This document shows, in pieces, positions 8,640-16,163 of a stretch of 64,000 nt of DNA. The first letter of the stretch is position 1; every line of letters begins with the position of its first letter. Under the pieces are notes generated by a model. That model made no database searches, was not told the DNA's origin, and saw only the letters and a program-made list of their open reading frames with translations. Source of the DNA: Croceimicrobium sp965658965 (GTDB lineage: Bacteria; Bacteroidota; Bacteroidia; Flavobacteriales; Schleiferiaceae); assembly GCA_965658965.1 (NCBI GenBank), contig CBFHVV010000003.1:4828-68827 (forward strand). Reading direction: 5' to 3'. A program made the translations under genes and the position numbers.

Positions 8640-9839
8640 TTATAAACCTAAGGTTCCTAAAGCACCTGAAGCAGAAGCCCAAGTCCAAGAAAAACCAGAA
8701 GCATTAGGACCTACCGTATTCTGATTGGCAGCTACCTCTGTTAAAATGCTAATTGGTACGCCTTGGAAAACTGAATCTGCTACAGAACCAGCAGCTAAAG
8801 TATACTCCCAACCCTCAGTTGTTGCTACGCCGTCTCCACCAAAAGATGAAATACCGTCTTTGTAAGAAGCATCAATACCGTAAAAGTATACATTGCTTAC
8901 ACCTGCATTGGTATTATCATCCCAGTCTACTAAATCGCTAATAGAACTTCCAGCGTAAACAACACCGTTATTAAATTGGTGTGTACCGCGGTTTAAAGAA
9001 CCTTCTGGTCCGTCTAATTCAAAAGCAGATCCGTTAGGAGTAACAATAATAAAGTCTGAACAGGTACCGATCCAATCTTGATCCGTATCTAAACCATCAT
9101 CACCACAGTTCCAGATTAACACATTGTTTAAGCTAACACTACCGCCGAACCACTCGATTCCATCGTCTTGATTAGCCACAATTTCGATGTTGTTAATGGT
9201 AGTAGCAGAACCTACACCGCCCATAGTAAGGCCGTTGATTTCGTTACCATCACCAATGTTTGAACCACCGTGACGAATAGATACATAGGAAAATACACCG
9301 CTATTATCAGCGTCGTTATTTCCACCGTATAAAGCATTAACAGAAGTAGGAATACCTTCTACCTGAAGCTCAGAAACATCTTGATCGTCTGCATTTTGAG
9401 CCGAAATTTGCGCCTCACCTAAAATGATAACACCACCCCAAAGACCGTTATTAGTAGGGTCCATGTTTGGAGAAGTAATCATACCAGACTCAATATCATC
9501 TGCCAAAGTGGTAAAGATAATAGGCTCAGCAGCAGTTCCTTGTGCGTTGATCATTCCGTCGCGAGAAATAATTAGAGCGGAAGCAAAAGCACCTTGACCC
9601 GGAGAAGCTTTAATAACTGTACCCGCTTCAATGTTTAAGGTTGCGTTGTTCTCAACGATTACACGACCATCTAAGCGATAGATATTATCTTTGGTCCAGT
9701 TAACATCGCTAGTGATACTTCCAGAAACAGGAACTAGATTAGGTGTTGGAGTTACTGGAGCAACTGGATCATCTTCACCACAAGAAGCCATAGTAAGGGC
9801 TGCTAAAGCTGAAAGAGCAAATAATTTGAAATTTTTCAT
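8640..9839 (-). CDS. Surface lipoprotein with right-handed beta-helix-like repeats
   Basis: Predicted lipoprotein of 399 residues: ATG at 9837-9839, signal sequence with lipobox MASC (Cys20), then an acidic tail and a body of short repeated beta-strand-turn units rich in Gly, Asn and Asp. These include acidic GDDGLDTDQD-type loops that could bind cations. A frame extension to 9872 is less likely because the signal peptide begins at the chosen ATG. Three Pho-box-like repeats lie 48-76 bases upstream of the start. The gene leads an apparent operon with the TonB-dependent receptor. I do not know a defined biochemical function; a role as substrate-binding partner of the receptor is inferred from position, by analogy with SusD. 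Confidence 0.85.
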   Translation of the reverse strand: MKNFKLFALSALAALTMASCGEDDPVAPVTPTPNLVPVSGSITSDVNWTKDNIYRLDGRVIVENNATLNIEAGTVIKASPGQGAFASALIISRDGMINAQGTAAEPIIFTTLADDIESGMITSPNMDPTNNGLWGGVIILGEAQISAQNADDQDVSELQVEGIPTSVNALYGGNNDADNSGVFSYVSIRHGGSNIGDGNEINGLTMGGVGSATTINNIEIVANQDDGIEWFGGSVSLNNVLIWNCGDDGLDTDQDWIGTCSDFIIVTPNGSAFELDGPEGSLNRGTHQFNNGVVYAGSSISDLVDWDDNTNAGVSNVYFYGIDASYKDGISSFGGDGVATTEGWEYTLAAGSVADSVFQGVPISILTEVAANQNTVGPNASGFSWTWASASGALGTLGL

Positions 9840-9886
9840 TAGGAGAAATATTGTTGTTTTTTCTTGGCGCAAATAAAAGGCGGTCT

Positions 9887-9915
9887 TGTTAAGTCCGTGT
9901 TAAGTCAGTTTAAAG
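9887..9915 (-). promoter_or_regulatory. Pho-box-like triple direct repeat, 11-bp period
   Basis: The plus strand carries TGTTAAG at 9887-9893, TGTTAAG at 9898-9904 and TTTAAAG at 9909-9915, exactly 11 bp apart. On the minus strand, the sense of the lipoprotein gene, this reads CTTTAAA-N4-CTTAACA-N4-CTTAACA, which contains TTAACA-N5-TTAACA. That is the arrangement of known PhoB/PhoP sites (7-bp repeats every 11 bp; TTAACA in Bacillus PhoP). A -7-like TTATTTG follows about 10 bases downstream. Another TGTTAAG is at 10031-10037, nearer to the regulator gene. Binding by the adjacent regulator is inference. Confidence 0.55.
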
Positions 9916-10063
9916 CTTAGGCATCTATATTTCGATCATGTTTTATTAAGTTTAATAACTCAAATAGCTTTGATAGTAGGGAATTTCTTGGATTAGGCTA
10001 GATAAACGGCTTGCGCTAAGATTAACGATTTGTTAAGCCGAACTGAAAGGCCTTATTAATAGC

Positions 10064-10071
10064 TATTTTTG
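10064..10071 (+). promoter_or_regulatory. -7 promoter element TATTTTTG for the response regulator gene
   Basis: Exact TAnnTTTG match, ending 21 bases before the ATG at 10093. It overlaps a possible upstream TTG start (10069), which argues that translation begins at 10093. Confidence 0.55.
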
Positions 10072-10092
10072 GCAACGCTAATCAACAGAAAA

Positions 10093-10788
10093 ATGAACAA
10101 CAGCGATTATACCATACTTTTAGTAGATGACGAACCAGATATTCTAGAGTTTGTGAGCTACAACTTAAAGAAAGAAGAGTTTAAGGTTTTAAAAGCCAGC
10201 AATGGTGCCGACGGGCTAAAGAAAGCCGCCAAAGAAAAACCCCATCTTATATTATTAGATGTAATGATGCCCGGCATGGATGGTATCGAAACCTGTGATC
10301 AAATTCGTAAGACTCCTGGCCTCGAGCATACGCTTATTGCCTTTTTAACCGCACGTGGTGAAGATTACTCGCAGGTTGCTGGTTTTGATGCCGGTGCCGA
10401 TGATTACATAACCAAACCTATTAAACCGAAAGTTTTAATTAGTCGCATCAAAGCACTACTGCGACGTTATGGGCAAAATACTAATGCCGAGGTAGCCCAA
10501 GAAAACATTCAAGAGTTTGGCTCTCTCTTTATTGACTTAGATAAATATCAAGTGCGTCTAAAGAATCAAAAGCTAGATTTACCGCGCAAAGAATTTGAGC
10601 TATTAACTTTACTCACCTCTAAGCCAGGCAAGGTTTTTCATCGGGATGAGATTTTAGACAAAATTTGGGGGAATGAAGTAGTGGTGGGAGGCCGTACCAT
10701 TGATGTTCATATTCGCAAACTAAGAGAAAAGATTGGTGAAAAGTTTATCAAAACCGTAAAAGGTGTAGGCTATAAATTTGAAAGCTAA
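10093..10788 (+). CDS. OmpR/PhoB-family response regulator
   Basis: DNA-binding response regulator of 231 residues. The N-terminal receiver domain has the acidic pair at 12-13, phospho-acceptor Asp56 in LLLDVMMPG and Lys108 in the TKP motif; the C-terminal winged helix (about 133-230) ends in the usual VRGVGY-like KGVGYKFES. The start is ATG 10093, because a -7 promoter element overlaps the upstream TTG. Six bases separate it from the histidine kinase gene, so the pair is an operon. It diverges from a lipoprotein/receptor operon with Pho-box-like repeats in between, and a Na/Pi transporter lies nearby; this supports a PhoB role, but OmpR-family regulators are hard to tell apart by sequence alone. 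Confidence 0.9.
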   Translation: MNNSDYTILLVDDEPDILEFVSYNLKKEEFKVLKASNGADGLKKAAKEKPHLILLDVMMPGMDGIETCDQIRKTPGLEHTLIAFLTARGEDYSQVAGFDAGADDYITKPIKPKVLISRIKALLRRYGQNTNAEVAQENIQEFGSLFIDLDKYQVRLKNQKLDLPRKEFELLTLLTSKPGKVFHRDEILDKIWGNEVVVGGRTIDVHIRKLREKIGEKFIKTVKGVGYKFES

Positions 10789-10794
10789 TTTTCT

Positions 10795-11841
10795 ATGCGC
10801 CTCGACAAACCGCTAAGCTTAGCCTTAATTTTATCCCTATCTATAGGTGCAATTACCTTTGGCATTACCAGCCTTTTGCGCCTCATTTATAATCTTTCCG
10901 CAGTACCCTACTATACCTTAGGACTGGTTTCTTTGGCCTTAACCTTACTCTCTTTTCTGCTTATACGGATGGGTGTAGAAAACTTTATCTACGCTAAAAT
11001 CAAACTGATTTATAAAAACATTCACGAACTAAAGGTAGGAACCGACTTCGACGAATACGAGACCGTTCGTTCAAACGATCTAGACCTGGTAACCAAAGAA
11101 GTCTCTGAATGGGCAGACCAAAATCGTAATGAAATTGCCGAGTTGCGAGAGCGCGAAAATTTTCGCCGTGAGTTCATTGGTAATATTTCCCACGAACTGA
11201 AAACGCCCATATTTAATATTCAAGGCTATTTGCTCACGCTCCTTGATGGCGCTATTGACGACGAGGAAATCAATCGACGCTATTTAAAACGCGCCAACAA
11301 GTCGGTAGATAGGATGATTAATATTATCGACGACCTAGAAGTTATAAGTGCCTTAGAATCGGATCGGGTACAAATCTATGCTGAAAAATTCGACCTCGTA
11401 CTTTTAGTAAAGGACGTTTTGGAACTATTAGAATCCCCTAGCAAAAAGAAGGGCATCCGCCTTAGCGTAAAACGCGAAAACGAAAGGCCTGTAATGGTGA
11501 TGGCCGATCGCTCTAAAATGGAGCAAGTGCTTATAAACCTTATCGGTAATGCCATTAAATATGGTAATGAAAACGGCCAGGTAGAAGTGAGCTTTTTTGA
11601 TATGGACGAGCATATTTTAACCGAGGTAAGTGATGACGGCGGGGGCATTCCTCCTGAAGATTTGCCGCGTATTTTCGAAAGATTCTATCGTGTAGACAAA
11701 AGTAGATCGCGCGATGCGGGTGGCACAGGTTTAGGACTCTCCATTGTTAAACATATTTTAGAAGCACATAAACAAAGTATCAATGTGCGTAGCAGTGAAA
11801 ACCGTGGGTCTACCTTTTCTTTTACCCTTAAAAAAGGCTAA
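10795..11841 (+). CDS. Membrane histidine kinase, PhoR-like
   Basis: Sensor kinase of 348 residues. Two closely spaced membrane helices (about 9-31 and 40-58) leave almost no periplasmic sensor, as in many PhoR proteins that sense through transporters. HisKA follows with His133 in the SHELKTP motif, then an HATPase domain with N-box (LINLIGNAIKYG), DDGGGIP and GTGLGLSIV motifs. No PAS domain is obvious between helices and HisKA. It is cotranscribed with the upstream regulator. Its end overlaps the convergent glycosyltransferase gene by 14 bases. Phosphate signalling is inferred from neighbours. Confidence 0.9.
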   Translation: MRLDKPLSLALILSLSIGAITFGITSLLRLIYNLSAVPYYTLGLVSLALTLLSFLLIRMGVENFIYAKIKLIYKNIHELKVGTDFDEYETVRSNDLDLVTKEVSEWADQNRNEIAELRERENFRREFIGNISHELKTPIFNIQGYLLTLLDGAIDDEEINRRYLKRANKSVDRMINIIDDLEVISALESDRVQIYAEKFDLVLLVKDVLELLESPSKKKGIRLSVKRENERPVMVMADRSKMEQVLINLIGNAIKYGNENGQVEVSFFDMDEHILTEVSDDGGGIPPEDLPRIFERFYRVDKSRSRDAGGTGLGLSIVKHILEAHKQSINVRSSENRGSTFSFTLKKG

Positions 11842-12883
11842 ACAAAGTATCCCAATCTGCTATTGGCGATTTCTGTTGCACCCTTCCAAAACCAAAGTAA
11901 GTACTTGCTTTCGCTAGATCTTTTCGTAGGTCTAAGTCTTTCTGAGCCACCGAATAAAAACGATTTTCTTTCTTTAAATAATCTGCTAGGTACTCCTGCT
12001 CGCCTTGCCCGGGAGTAGGCACCAATAAAGCATTTTTATCGAGCTTGTAGTAATCCATTATAGAAGAATAACCCGAACGACTAATCACCAGCTGCGCGCC
12101 TGATATAATGTTCTGCAAACGCTTTGTTTCTAAACGTGGATAAATTAAAACATTAGGGTTAGTAGTAGTAGGAATCACTGTTTCATTACTTCCCCTAACC
12201 ACCAAAAGACGATTCATATTTCTACTCCACTGCTCTATTATCTTCTCTTCTAACAAACTTCGCTGCGGCTCGGGGCCACTTAAAACTGCCACAACATAAT
12301 CGCCGCTAACGGCAGACTGAGAGTGGCTAAAGTGAGATAGTGGTCCTAGGTACTTAAATGCTATATCGATTCCCGATGGAACACTTAAATTACCCGCTAA
12401 AAGATGCTCTTCTGTATCGGGAATCCATAATTGGTGGAATTTATTGATAAAATAGGCATGTGCCCTGCTCGCTAAACCAGAGGCCCAACCGAAAGAAAGC
12501 TGTAGCTGATGACTAATATAAACACTCGGAACATCTGGGTGGTAAAAGCCTAGTCTATTATCCGATATAATACCATCGATTTTCCGCTTCTTTACAATAT
12601 CATTTAATAGGGCTCTTTCTCTTTTTACAGCCACGTTAATCTTGGGTAACTGTAAAGCAAGTTTTAACCACTGGCTATCTTTTTTACTGTATCGGACATT
12701 ATAGGCGGGAAAATCTAAAAACTCCAAATGAGGAAATTCCTTCTGAAGCCAATCTAAACACTCTCCATCAGAAACAATTAGCAGCTCAAAGCCACGCTCT
12801 AAAAGCTCATTAATTACCACCTTTGAGCGACTAGCGTGACCAAGGCCCCAGTTTAAGACTCCGTAAACAATCCTTTTTGACAT
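11828..12883 (-). CDS. MurG-like GT-B glycosyltransferase family protein
   Basis: Cytosolic or membrane-peripheral protein of 351 residues with a GT-B (GT28/MurG-like) layout: an N-terminal glycine loop GVLNWGLGHASR, an N-terminal Rossmann half to about 190, and a C-terminal half with SRSGYSSIMDY and LLVPTPGQGEQEYLA, the usual place of the nucleotide-sugar site. It is shorter than true MurG proteins and lacks their lipid-binding patch, so it is not murG itself. Starts with ATG and diverges from trmB across 39 bases. Acceptor and donor are unknown. Confidence 0.75.
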   Translation of the reverse strand: MSKRIVYGVLNWGLGHASRSKVVINELLERGFELLIVSDGECLDWLQKEFPHLEFLDFPAYNVRYSKKDSQWLKLALQLPKINVAVKRERALLNDIVKKRKIDGIISDNRLGFYHPDVPSVYISHQLQLSFGWASGLASRAHAYFINKFHQLWIPDTEEHLLAGNLSVPSGIDIAFKYLGPLSHFSHSQSAVSGDYVVAVLSGPEPQRSLLEEKIIEQWSRNMNRLLVVRGSNETVIPTTTNPNVLIYPRLETKRLQNIISGAQLVISRSGYSSIMDYYKLDKNALLVPTPGQGEQEYLADYLKKENRFYSVAQKDLDLRKDLAKASTYFGFGRVQQKSPIADWDTLFSLF

Positions 12884-12910
12884 GGAAAAGCGAAATAAAG
12901 TTCAATAAAC

Positions 12911-12918
12911 TACTTTTG
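12911..12918 (+). promoter_or_regulatory. -7 promoter element TACTTTTG for trmB
   Basis: Exact TAnnTTTG match four bases upstream of the ATG at 12923. This spacing would place the transcription start at or next to the start codon, so a very short or absent leader. Confidence 0.55.
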
Positions 12919-12922
12919 CGCA

Positions 12923-13597
12923 ATGGCGCGAAAAAAGTTAGAACGCTTTGCCGAAAATAAGGCAATGCAACACGTAATTGAACCGAAACGAGAAGAAGTT
13001 TTAAAAGGTTTAAACTTACAAGGCAAGTGGGGTGAGCAGGTTTTTGGTAATGACAAACCGATTATTCTAGAGCTTGGCTGCGGAAAGGGCGAATACACCA
13101 TTGCTATGGCGCAACGTTTTCCTGAAAAAAACTTTATTGGCATCGATGTTAAAGGCGCTCGTATTTGGTATGGAGCAACAGAAGCCCAAGAGAAAGGACT
13201 AAAAAATGTCGCCTTTTTACGCACGCAAATTGAACTCTTAGACCATTGCTTTGACACGGGCGAGGTAGCCGAAATTTGGATTACTTTCCCAGATCCCCAA
13301 ATAAAGCACACCAGAATTAAGCATCGTCTTACCCACCCTAACTTTTTAATGCGCTACCAGTCGGTGCTGCAAATGAATGGATTTATCCATCTTAAAACAG
13401 ATAGTGAGTTTTTACACGGCTACACCATTGGACTTTTACAGTTAATGGGCTTTAAAATTGACAAGGTAATGCACGACATTGATAAGCAGCTAAAGCCAGG
13501 TGAAGAGTCTCTTCTACAAGAAGTAAAAACCTATTACGAGCAGAAATTCCGAAACGAAGGCAAGAAAATAACCTATATACGCTTTAGCTTTGCCTAG
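12923..13597 (+). CDS. trmB: tRNA (guanine-N7-)-methyltransferase TrmB
   Basis: Makes 7-methylguanosine at position 46 of tRNA, using S-adenosylmethionine. The protein has 224 residues. The SAM-binding motif ELGCGKGEYT is followed by the acidic FIGID, and the family signature WITFPDPQ is followed by the conserved (K/R)H(R) basic stretch KHTRIKHRL. An N-terminal basic region precedes the Rossmann fold. The stop overlaps the alkyltransferase-like gene by 8 bases, so it heads a three-gene operon with rsmI. Confidence 0.95.
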   Translation: MARKKLERFAENKAMQHVIEPKREEVLKGLNLQGKWGEQVFGNDKPIILELGCGKGEYTIAMAQRFPEKNFIGIDVKGARIWYGATEAQEKGLKNVAFLRTQIELLDHCFDTGEVAEIWITFPDPQIKHTRIKHRLTHPNFLMRYQSVLQMNGFIHLKTDSEFLHGYTIGLLQLMGFKIDKVMHDIDKQLKPGEESLLQEVKTYYEQKFRNEGKKITYIRFSFA

Positions 13598-13928
13598 CGA
13601 CTTCTACCAAAGAGTGTATAGTGTTGTGCGAGAGATACCAGCGGGTAGGGTCTGTTCTTATGGTGCCATTGCCAAGTTTTTAGGAGCAGCTCGCAGCTCT
13701 AGAATGGTGGGCACCGCTTTAAAACAGAGTGGAGTTCTAGATTTACTGCCTGCCCATCGAGTGCTAAACAGAAATGGGCAACTTAGCGGAAAGCACGCTT
13801 TTACTCCCCCGGAGTTAATGGCTGAGTTATTACAGGCAGAAGGAATTACCGTAAAGGACGACCAAGTGATAAATTTTAAAGATTTTTTTTGGGACCCGGC
13901 TGAGAGCCTAAACTACAGAGAATATTAA
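13590..13928 (+). CDS. MGMT-family alkyltransferase-like protein lacking the catalytic cysteine
   Basis: Small protein of 112 residues matching the DNA-binding domain of O6-methylguanine-DNA methyltransferase: a winged helix with GRVCSYGAIAKFLG and the arginine-finger region. The active-site motif PCHRV is replaced by PAHRV (ending near residue 57), so no alkyl transfer is possible. This is the hallmark of alkyltransferase-like (ATL) proteins that bind O6-alkylguanine and hand it to nucleotide excision repair. The start is TTG at 13590, overlapping the trmB stop by 8 bases; no ATG fits without removing the first helix. rsmI follows with no gap. Confidence 0.88.
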   Translation: MPSDFYQRVYSVVREIPAGRVCSYGAIAKFLGAARSSRMVGTALKQSGVLDLLPAHRVLNRNGQLSGKHAFTPPELMAELLQAEGITVKDDQVINFKDFFWDPAESLNYREY

Positions 13929-14627
13929 ATGAGCGCAGGTATTTTATACATCGTCCCTACTCCTATTGGTAATTTGGAAGACATGACCTTTCGAGCCATA
14001 AGCGTCCTTAAAGAGGTAGACCTTATTCTGGCTGAAGATACGCGTACTTCGGGAAAGCTCTTAAAACATTTTGCCATTGATAAGCCCCTGCGTTCCTTTC
14101 ACATGCATAATGAACATAAGGCCGTAGCGTCTTTAGGCGAACAATTAGAGGCAGGTCAGCGAATTGCATTAATTAGTGACGCTGGAACTCCGGCCATATC
14201 TGACCCAGGTTACTTAATGGTGGCAAAAGCCATCGAACTTGATATTGAAGTAATTTGCTTGCCAGGCGCCACTGCTTTTGTCCCAGCTTTGGTGAATAGC
14301 GGATTACCGGCTCACAGTTTTTGTTTCGAAGGTTTTTTACCGGTAAAAAAAGGACGGCAAACAAAATTAAAGGCTTTATCTGTAGAGAGCCGAACCATTA
14401 TTTTATATGAATCTCCACATCGTATTGCCCGTACCTGCCGCGATTTAGCAGAATACCTTGGTGCTGATAGAAAGGCTAGCCTTAGTCGCGAGATTTCAAA
14501 AAAGTTTGAGCAAACAAAAAGAGGCCAGCTACTAGAACTTGCCTCTTGGTGTGATGATCATAATCCTAAAGGAGAAATGGTTTTATGTATCGAAGGTTTT
14601 AATAAAAAGCTAAAGCCTAAGCTTTAA
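13929..14627 (+). CDS. rsmI: 16S rRNA (cytidine1402-2'-O)-methyltransferase RsmI
   Basis: Tetrapyrrole-methylase-fold enzyme that methylates the ribose of C1402 in the 16S rRNA decoding centre. The protein has 232 residues. The N-terminal motif PTPIGNLEDMTFRA, the AEDTRTSGKLLKHF segment and the SDAGTPAISDPG loop are diagnostic of the family; the SAM site is formed by these and by LPGATAFVPAL. It starts at the base after the stop of the alkyltransferase-like gene, so translation is probably coupled. Its stop shares a TTAA with the convergent frr stop. Confidence 0.95.
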   Translation: MSAGILYIVPTPIGNLEDMTFRAISVLKEVDLILAEDTRTSGKLLKHFAIDKPLRSFHMHNEHKAVASLGEQLEAGQRIALISDAGTPAISDPGYLMVAKAIELDIEVICLPGATAFVPALVNSGLPAHSFCFEGFLPVKKGRQTKLKALSVESRTIILYESPHRIARTCRDLAEYLGADRKASLSREISKKFEQTKRGQLLELASWCDDHNPKGEMVLCIEGFNKKLKPKL

Positions 14628-15178
14628 ACCTTCATAATATCTGTTTCTTTAATCGCAAGAACTTCTTCTACTTTAGCCACGTGCTTATTTGTCAAACCTT
14701 GCACGCGCTCCTCCGCATCCTTAATAATATCCTCGCTTACTCCTTCAATATCTTTCAACATATCGTTGGCGTCTTTACGTGCAGTTCTAATACCAATTTT
14801 AGCATCTTCCGCTTCAGCACGAGCCCGCTTCACTAAATCGCGACGACGTTCTTCGGTAAGTGGCGGGATATTAATGATTACCATTTCGCCATTATTCTGA
14901 GGGTTTAAGCCCAGATTGGCATTCATTATCGCACGTTCTATTTCCGCAATAAGGCCCTTTTCCCAGGGCTGCACCGCAAGGGTACGCGCGTCGGGAGTGG
15001 AGATATTAGATACCTGCGATAAGGGCGTTAAGGCCCCGTAATACTCCAAGCGCACTCCTTCAAGCATGGAAGGGTTTGCCCTTCCGGCACGAATTTTTAA
15101 AAGTTCCTTCTCTAAGTGGTCTACCGACTTTTTCATGTGATCAGCAGCCTCTTCAAAAACTAATTCAATCTCTTCCAT
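14624..15178 (-). CDS. frr: Ribosome recycling factor
   Basis: Splits post-termination ribosomes together with EF-G. The 184-residue length is typical. The N-terminal three-helix-bundle half has LLKIRAGRANPSMLEG, and the middle domain has PLSQVSNISTPDARTLAVQPW; the C-terminal helix has TEERRRDLVKRARAEAEDAKI. It lies 15 bases downstream of pyrH and is surely cotranscribed with it, an arrangement common to most bacteria. Confidence 0.97.
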   Translation of the reverse strand: MEEIELVFEEAADHMKKSVDHLEKELLKIRAGRANPSMLEGVRLEYYGALTPLSQVSNISTPDARTLAVQPWEKGLIAEIERAIMNANLGLNPQNNGEMVIINIPPLTEERRRDLVKRARAEAEDAKIGIRTARKDANDMLKDIEGVSEDIIKDAEERVQGLTNKHVAKVEEVLAIKETDIMKV

Positions 15179-15193
15179 AATTCAAAACAATAA

Positions 15194-15901
15194 CTAATTA
15201 GCAACTAGGGTTCCCACCTTTTTACCATCTACTAAATCCTGTAAATTACCCGGCTTATTCATATCAAAAACAATAATGGGTAAGTCATTTTCCTTACTTA
15301 AGGTAAAAGCCGTCATGTCCATAACATTTAAGCCTTTATCGTAAACCTCCTTAAAGGAGATAGAGTCATAACGTGTAGCATTTGAATCCTTTTCTGGATC
15401 GGCAGTGTAAATACCATCTACTCGGGTTCCTTTCAAAATTACGTCTGCATCCACTTCAATCGCTCTTAAGGTAGCAGCGGTATCTGTTGTAAAGTATGGG
15501 TTTCCTGTTCCTCCCCCAAAAATTACTACCCGGCCCTTTTCTAGGTGGCGGGTCGCTCTACGGCGGATGAATGGCTCGGCTACCTTATCCATTTCAATGG
15601 CACTCATTAGACGAGTTTTCACTCCAGCCACTTCAAGAGCACTTTGCAACGCTAAACCATTAATTACCGTTGCTAACATACCCATGTGATCGGCCTGTGT
15701 GCGATCCATTCCTTCACTGGCGCCTTTGAGACCTCGGAAAATATTCCCGCCACCAATTACGATGGCTACCTCAATGCCCTTAGCAATAACCTGCTTTATT
15801 TCAGCAGCATAATCTTTTAAACGATCACCATTAATACCGTAATCTTGCTCACCCATTAAGGATTCGCCACTTAATTTGAGGAGGATACGCTTGTACTTCA
15901 T
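15194..15901 (-). CDS. pyrH: Uridylate kinase PyrH
   Basis: Phosphorylates UMP to UDP, the committed step of pyrimidine nucleotide synthesis; bacterial enzymes are hexameric and regulated by UTP and GTP. The protein has 235 residues from the ATG at 15899-15901, matching the family length and the usual start KYKRILLKLSGESL. A longer frame to 15937 is rejected because it would run across the -7 promoter element at 15927-15934. Amino-acid-kinase motifs include GGGNIFRG, the DHMGMLATVINGLAL segment and GGTGNPYFTTDTAA. First gene of the pyrH-frr transcript. Confidence 0.96.
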   Translation of the reverse strand: MKYKRILLKLSGESLMGEQDYGINGDRLKDYAAEIKQVIAKGIEVAIVIGGGNIFRGLKGASEGMDRTQADHMGMLATVINGLALQSALEVAGVKTRLMSAIEMDKVAEPFIRRRATRHLEKGRVVIFGGGTGNPYFTTDTAATLRAIEVDADVILKGTRVDGIYTADPEKDSNATRYDSISFKEVYDKGLNVMDMTAFTLSKENDLPIIVFDMNKPGNLQDLVDGKKVGTLVAN

Positions 15902-15926
15902 GCTGGTTTTTGATTGGTATTTAAGG

Positions 15927-15934
15927 CAAAGATA
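15927..15934 (-). promoter_or_regulatory. -7 promoter element TATCTTTG for pyrH-frr
   Basis: Exact TAnnTTTG match on the minus strand, 25 bases upstream of the pyrH ATG. It separates the pyrH-frr unit from tsf, which ends at its own terminator 178 bases further upstream. Confidence 0.6.
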
Positions 15935-16111
15935 CAAACCTGAGAGCGATGTAATTTTATTGATACCAATTTTTATGAGTCAACTTAAGCCAAATTCTTC
16001 TTTCGTCAAATTTTAGAATACCTATGCCCTAGCATTACTGCAAAACCTGACTTTAATCCGATGGAGTCCTCTTCACCAAGCCTAGCCGTACCCTACCTTA
16101 GCACAAAAAGA

Positions 16112-16141
16112 AAACCCCTTCGAACTTAATCGAAGGGGTTT
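16112..16141 (-). terminator. Rho-independent terminator after tsf
   Basis: Perfect 12-bp stem AAACCCCTTCGA/TCGAAGGGGTTT (16112-16123 with 16130-16141) and a 6-base loop. On the minus strand it is followed by TTTTCTTTTT. It lies 22 bases after the tsf stop and closes the ribosomal-protein transcript. Confidence 0.9.
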
Positions 16142-16163
16142 CAAATATCACTTAAACTTAGGC

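Noticed and set aside
12910..13311. 133-codon open frame opposite trmB
   Set aside because: Antisense of a strongly supported gene; no domain.
15902..15937. N-terminal extension of PyrH
   Set aside because: It would run across the -7 promoter element at 15927-15934 and gives a length unlike the family.
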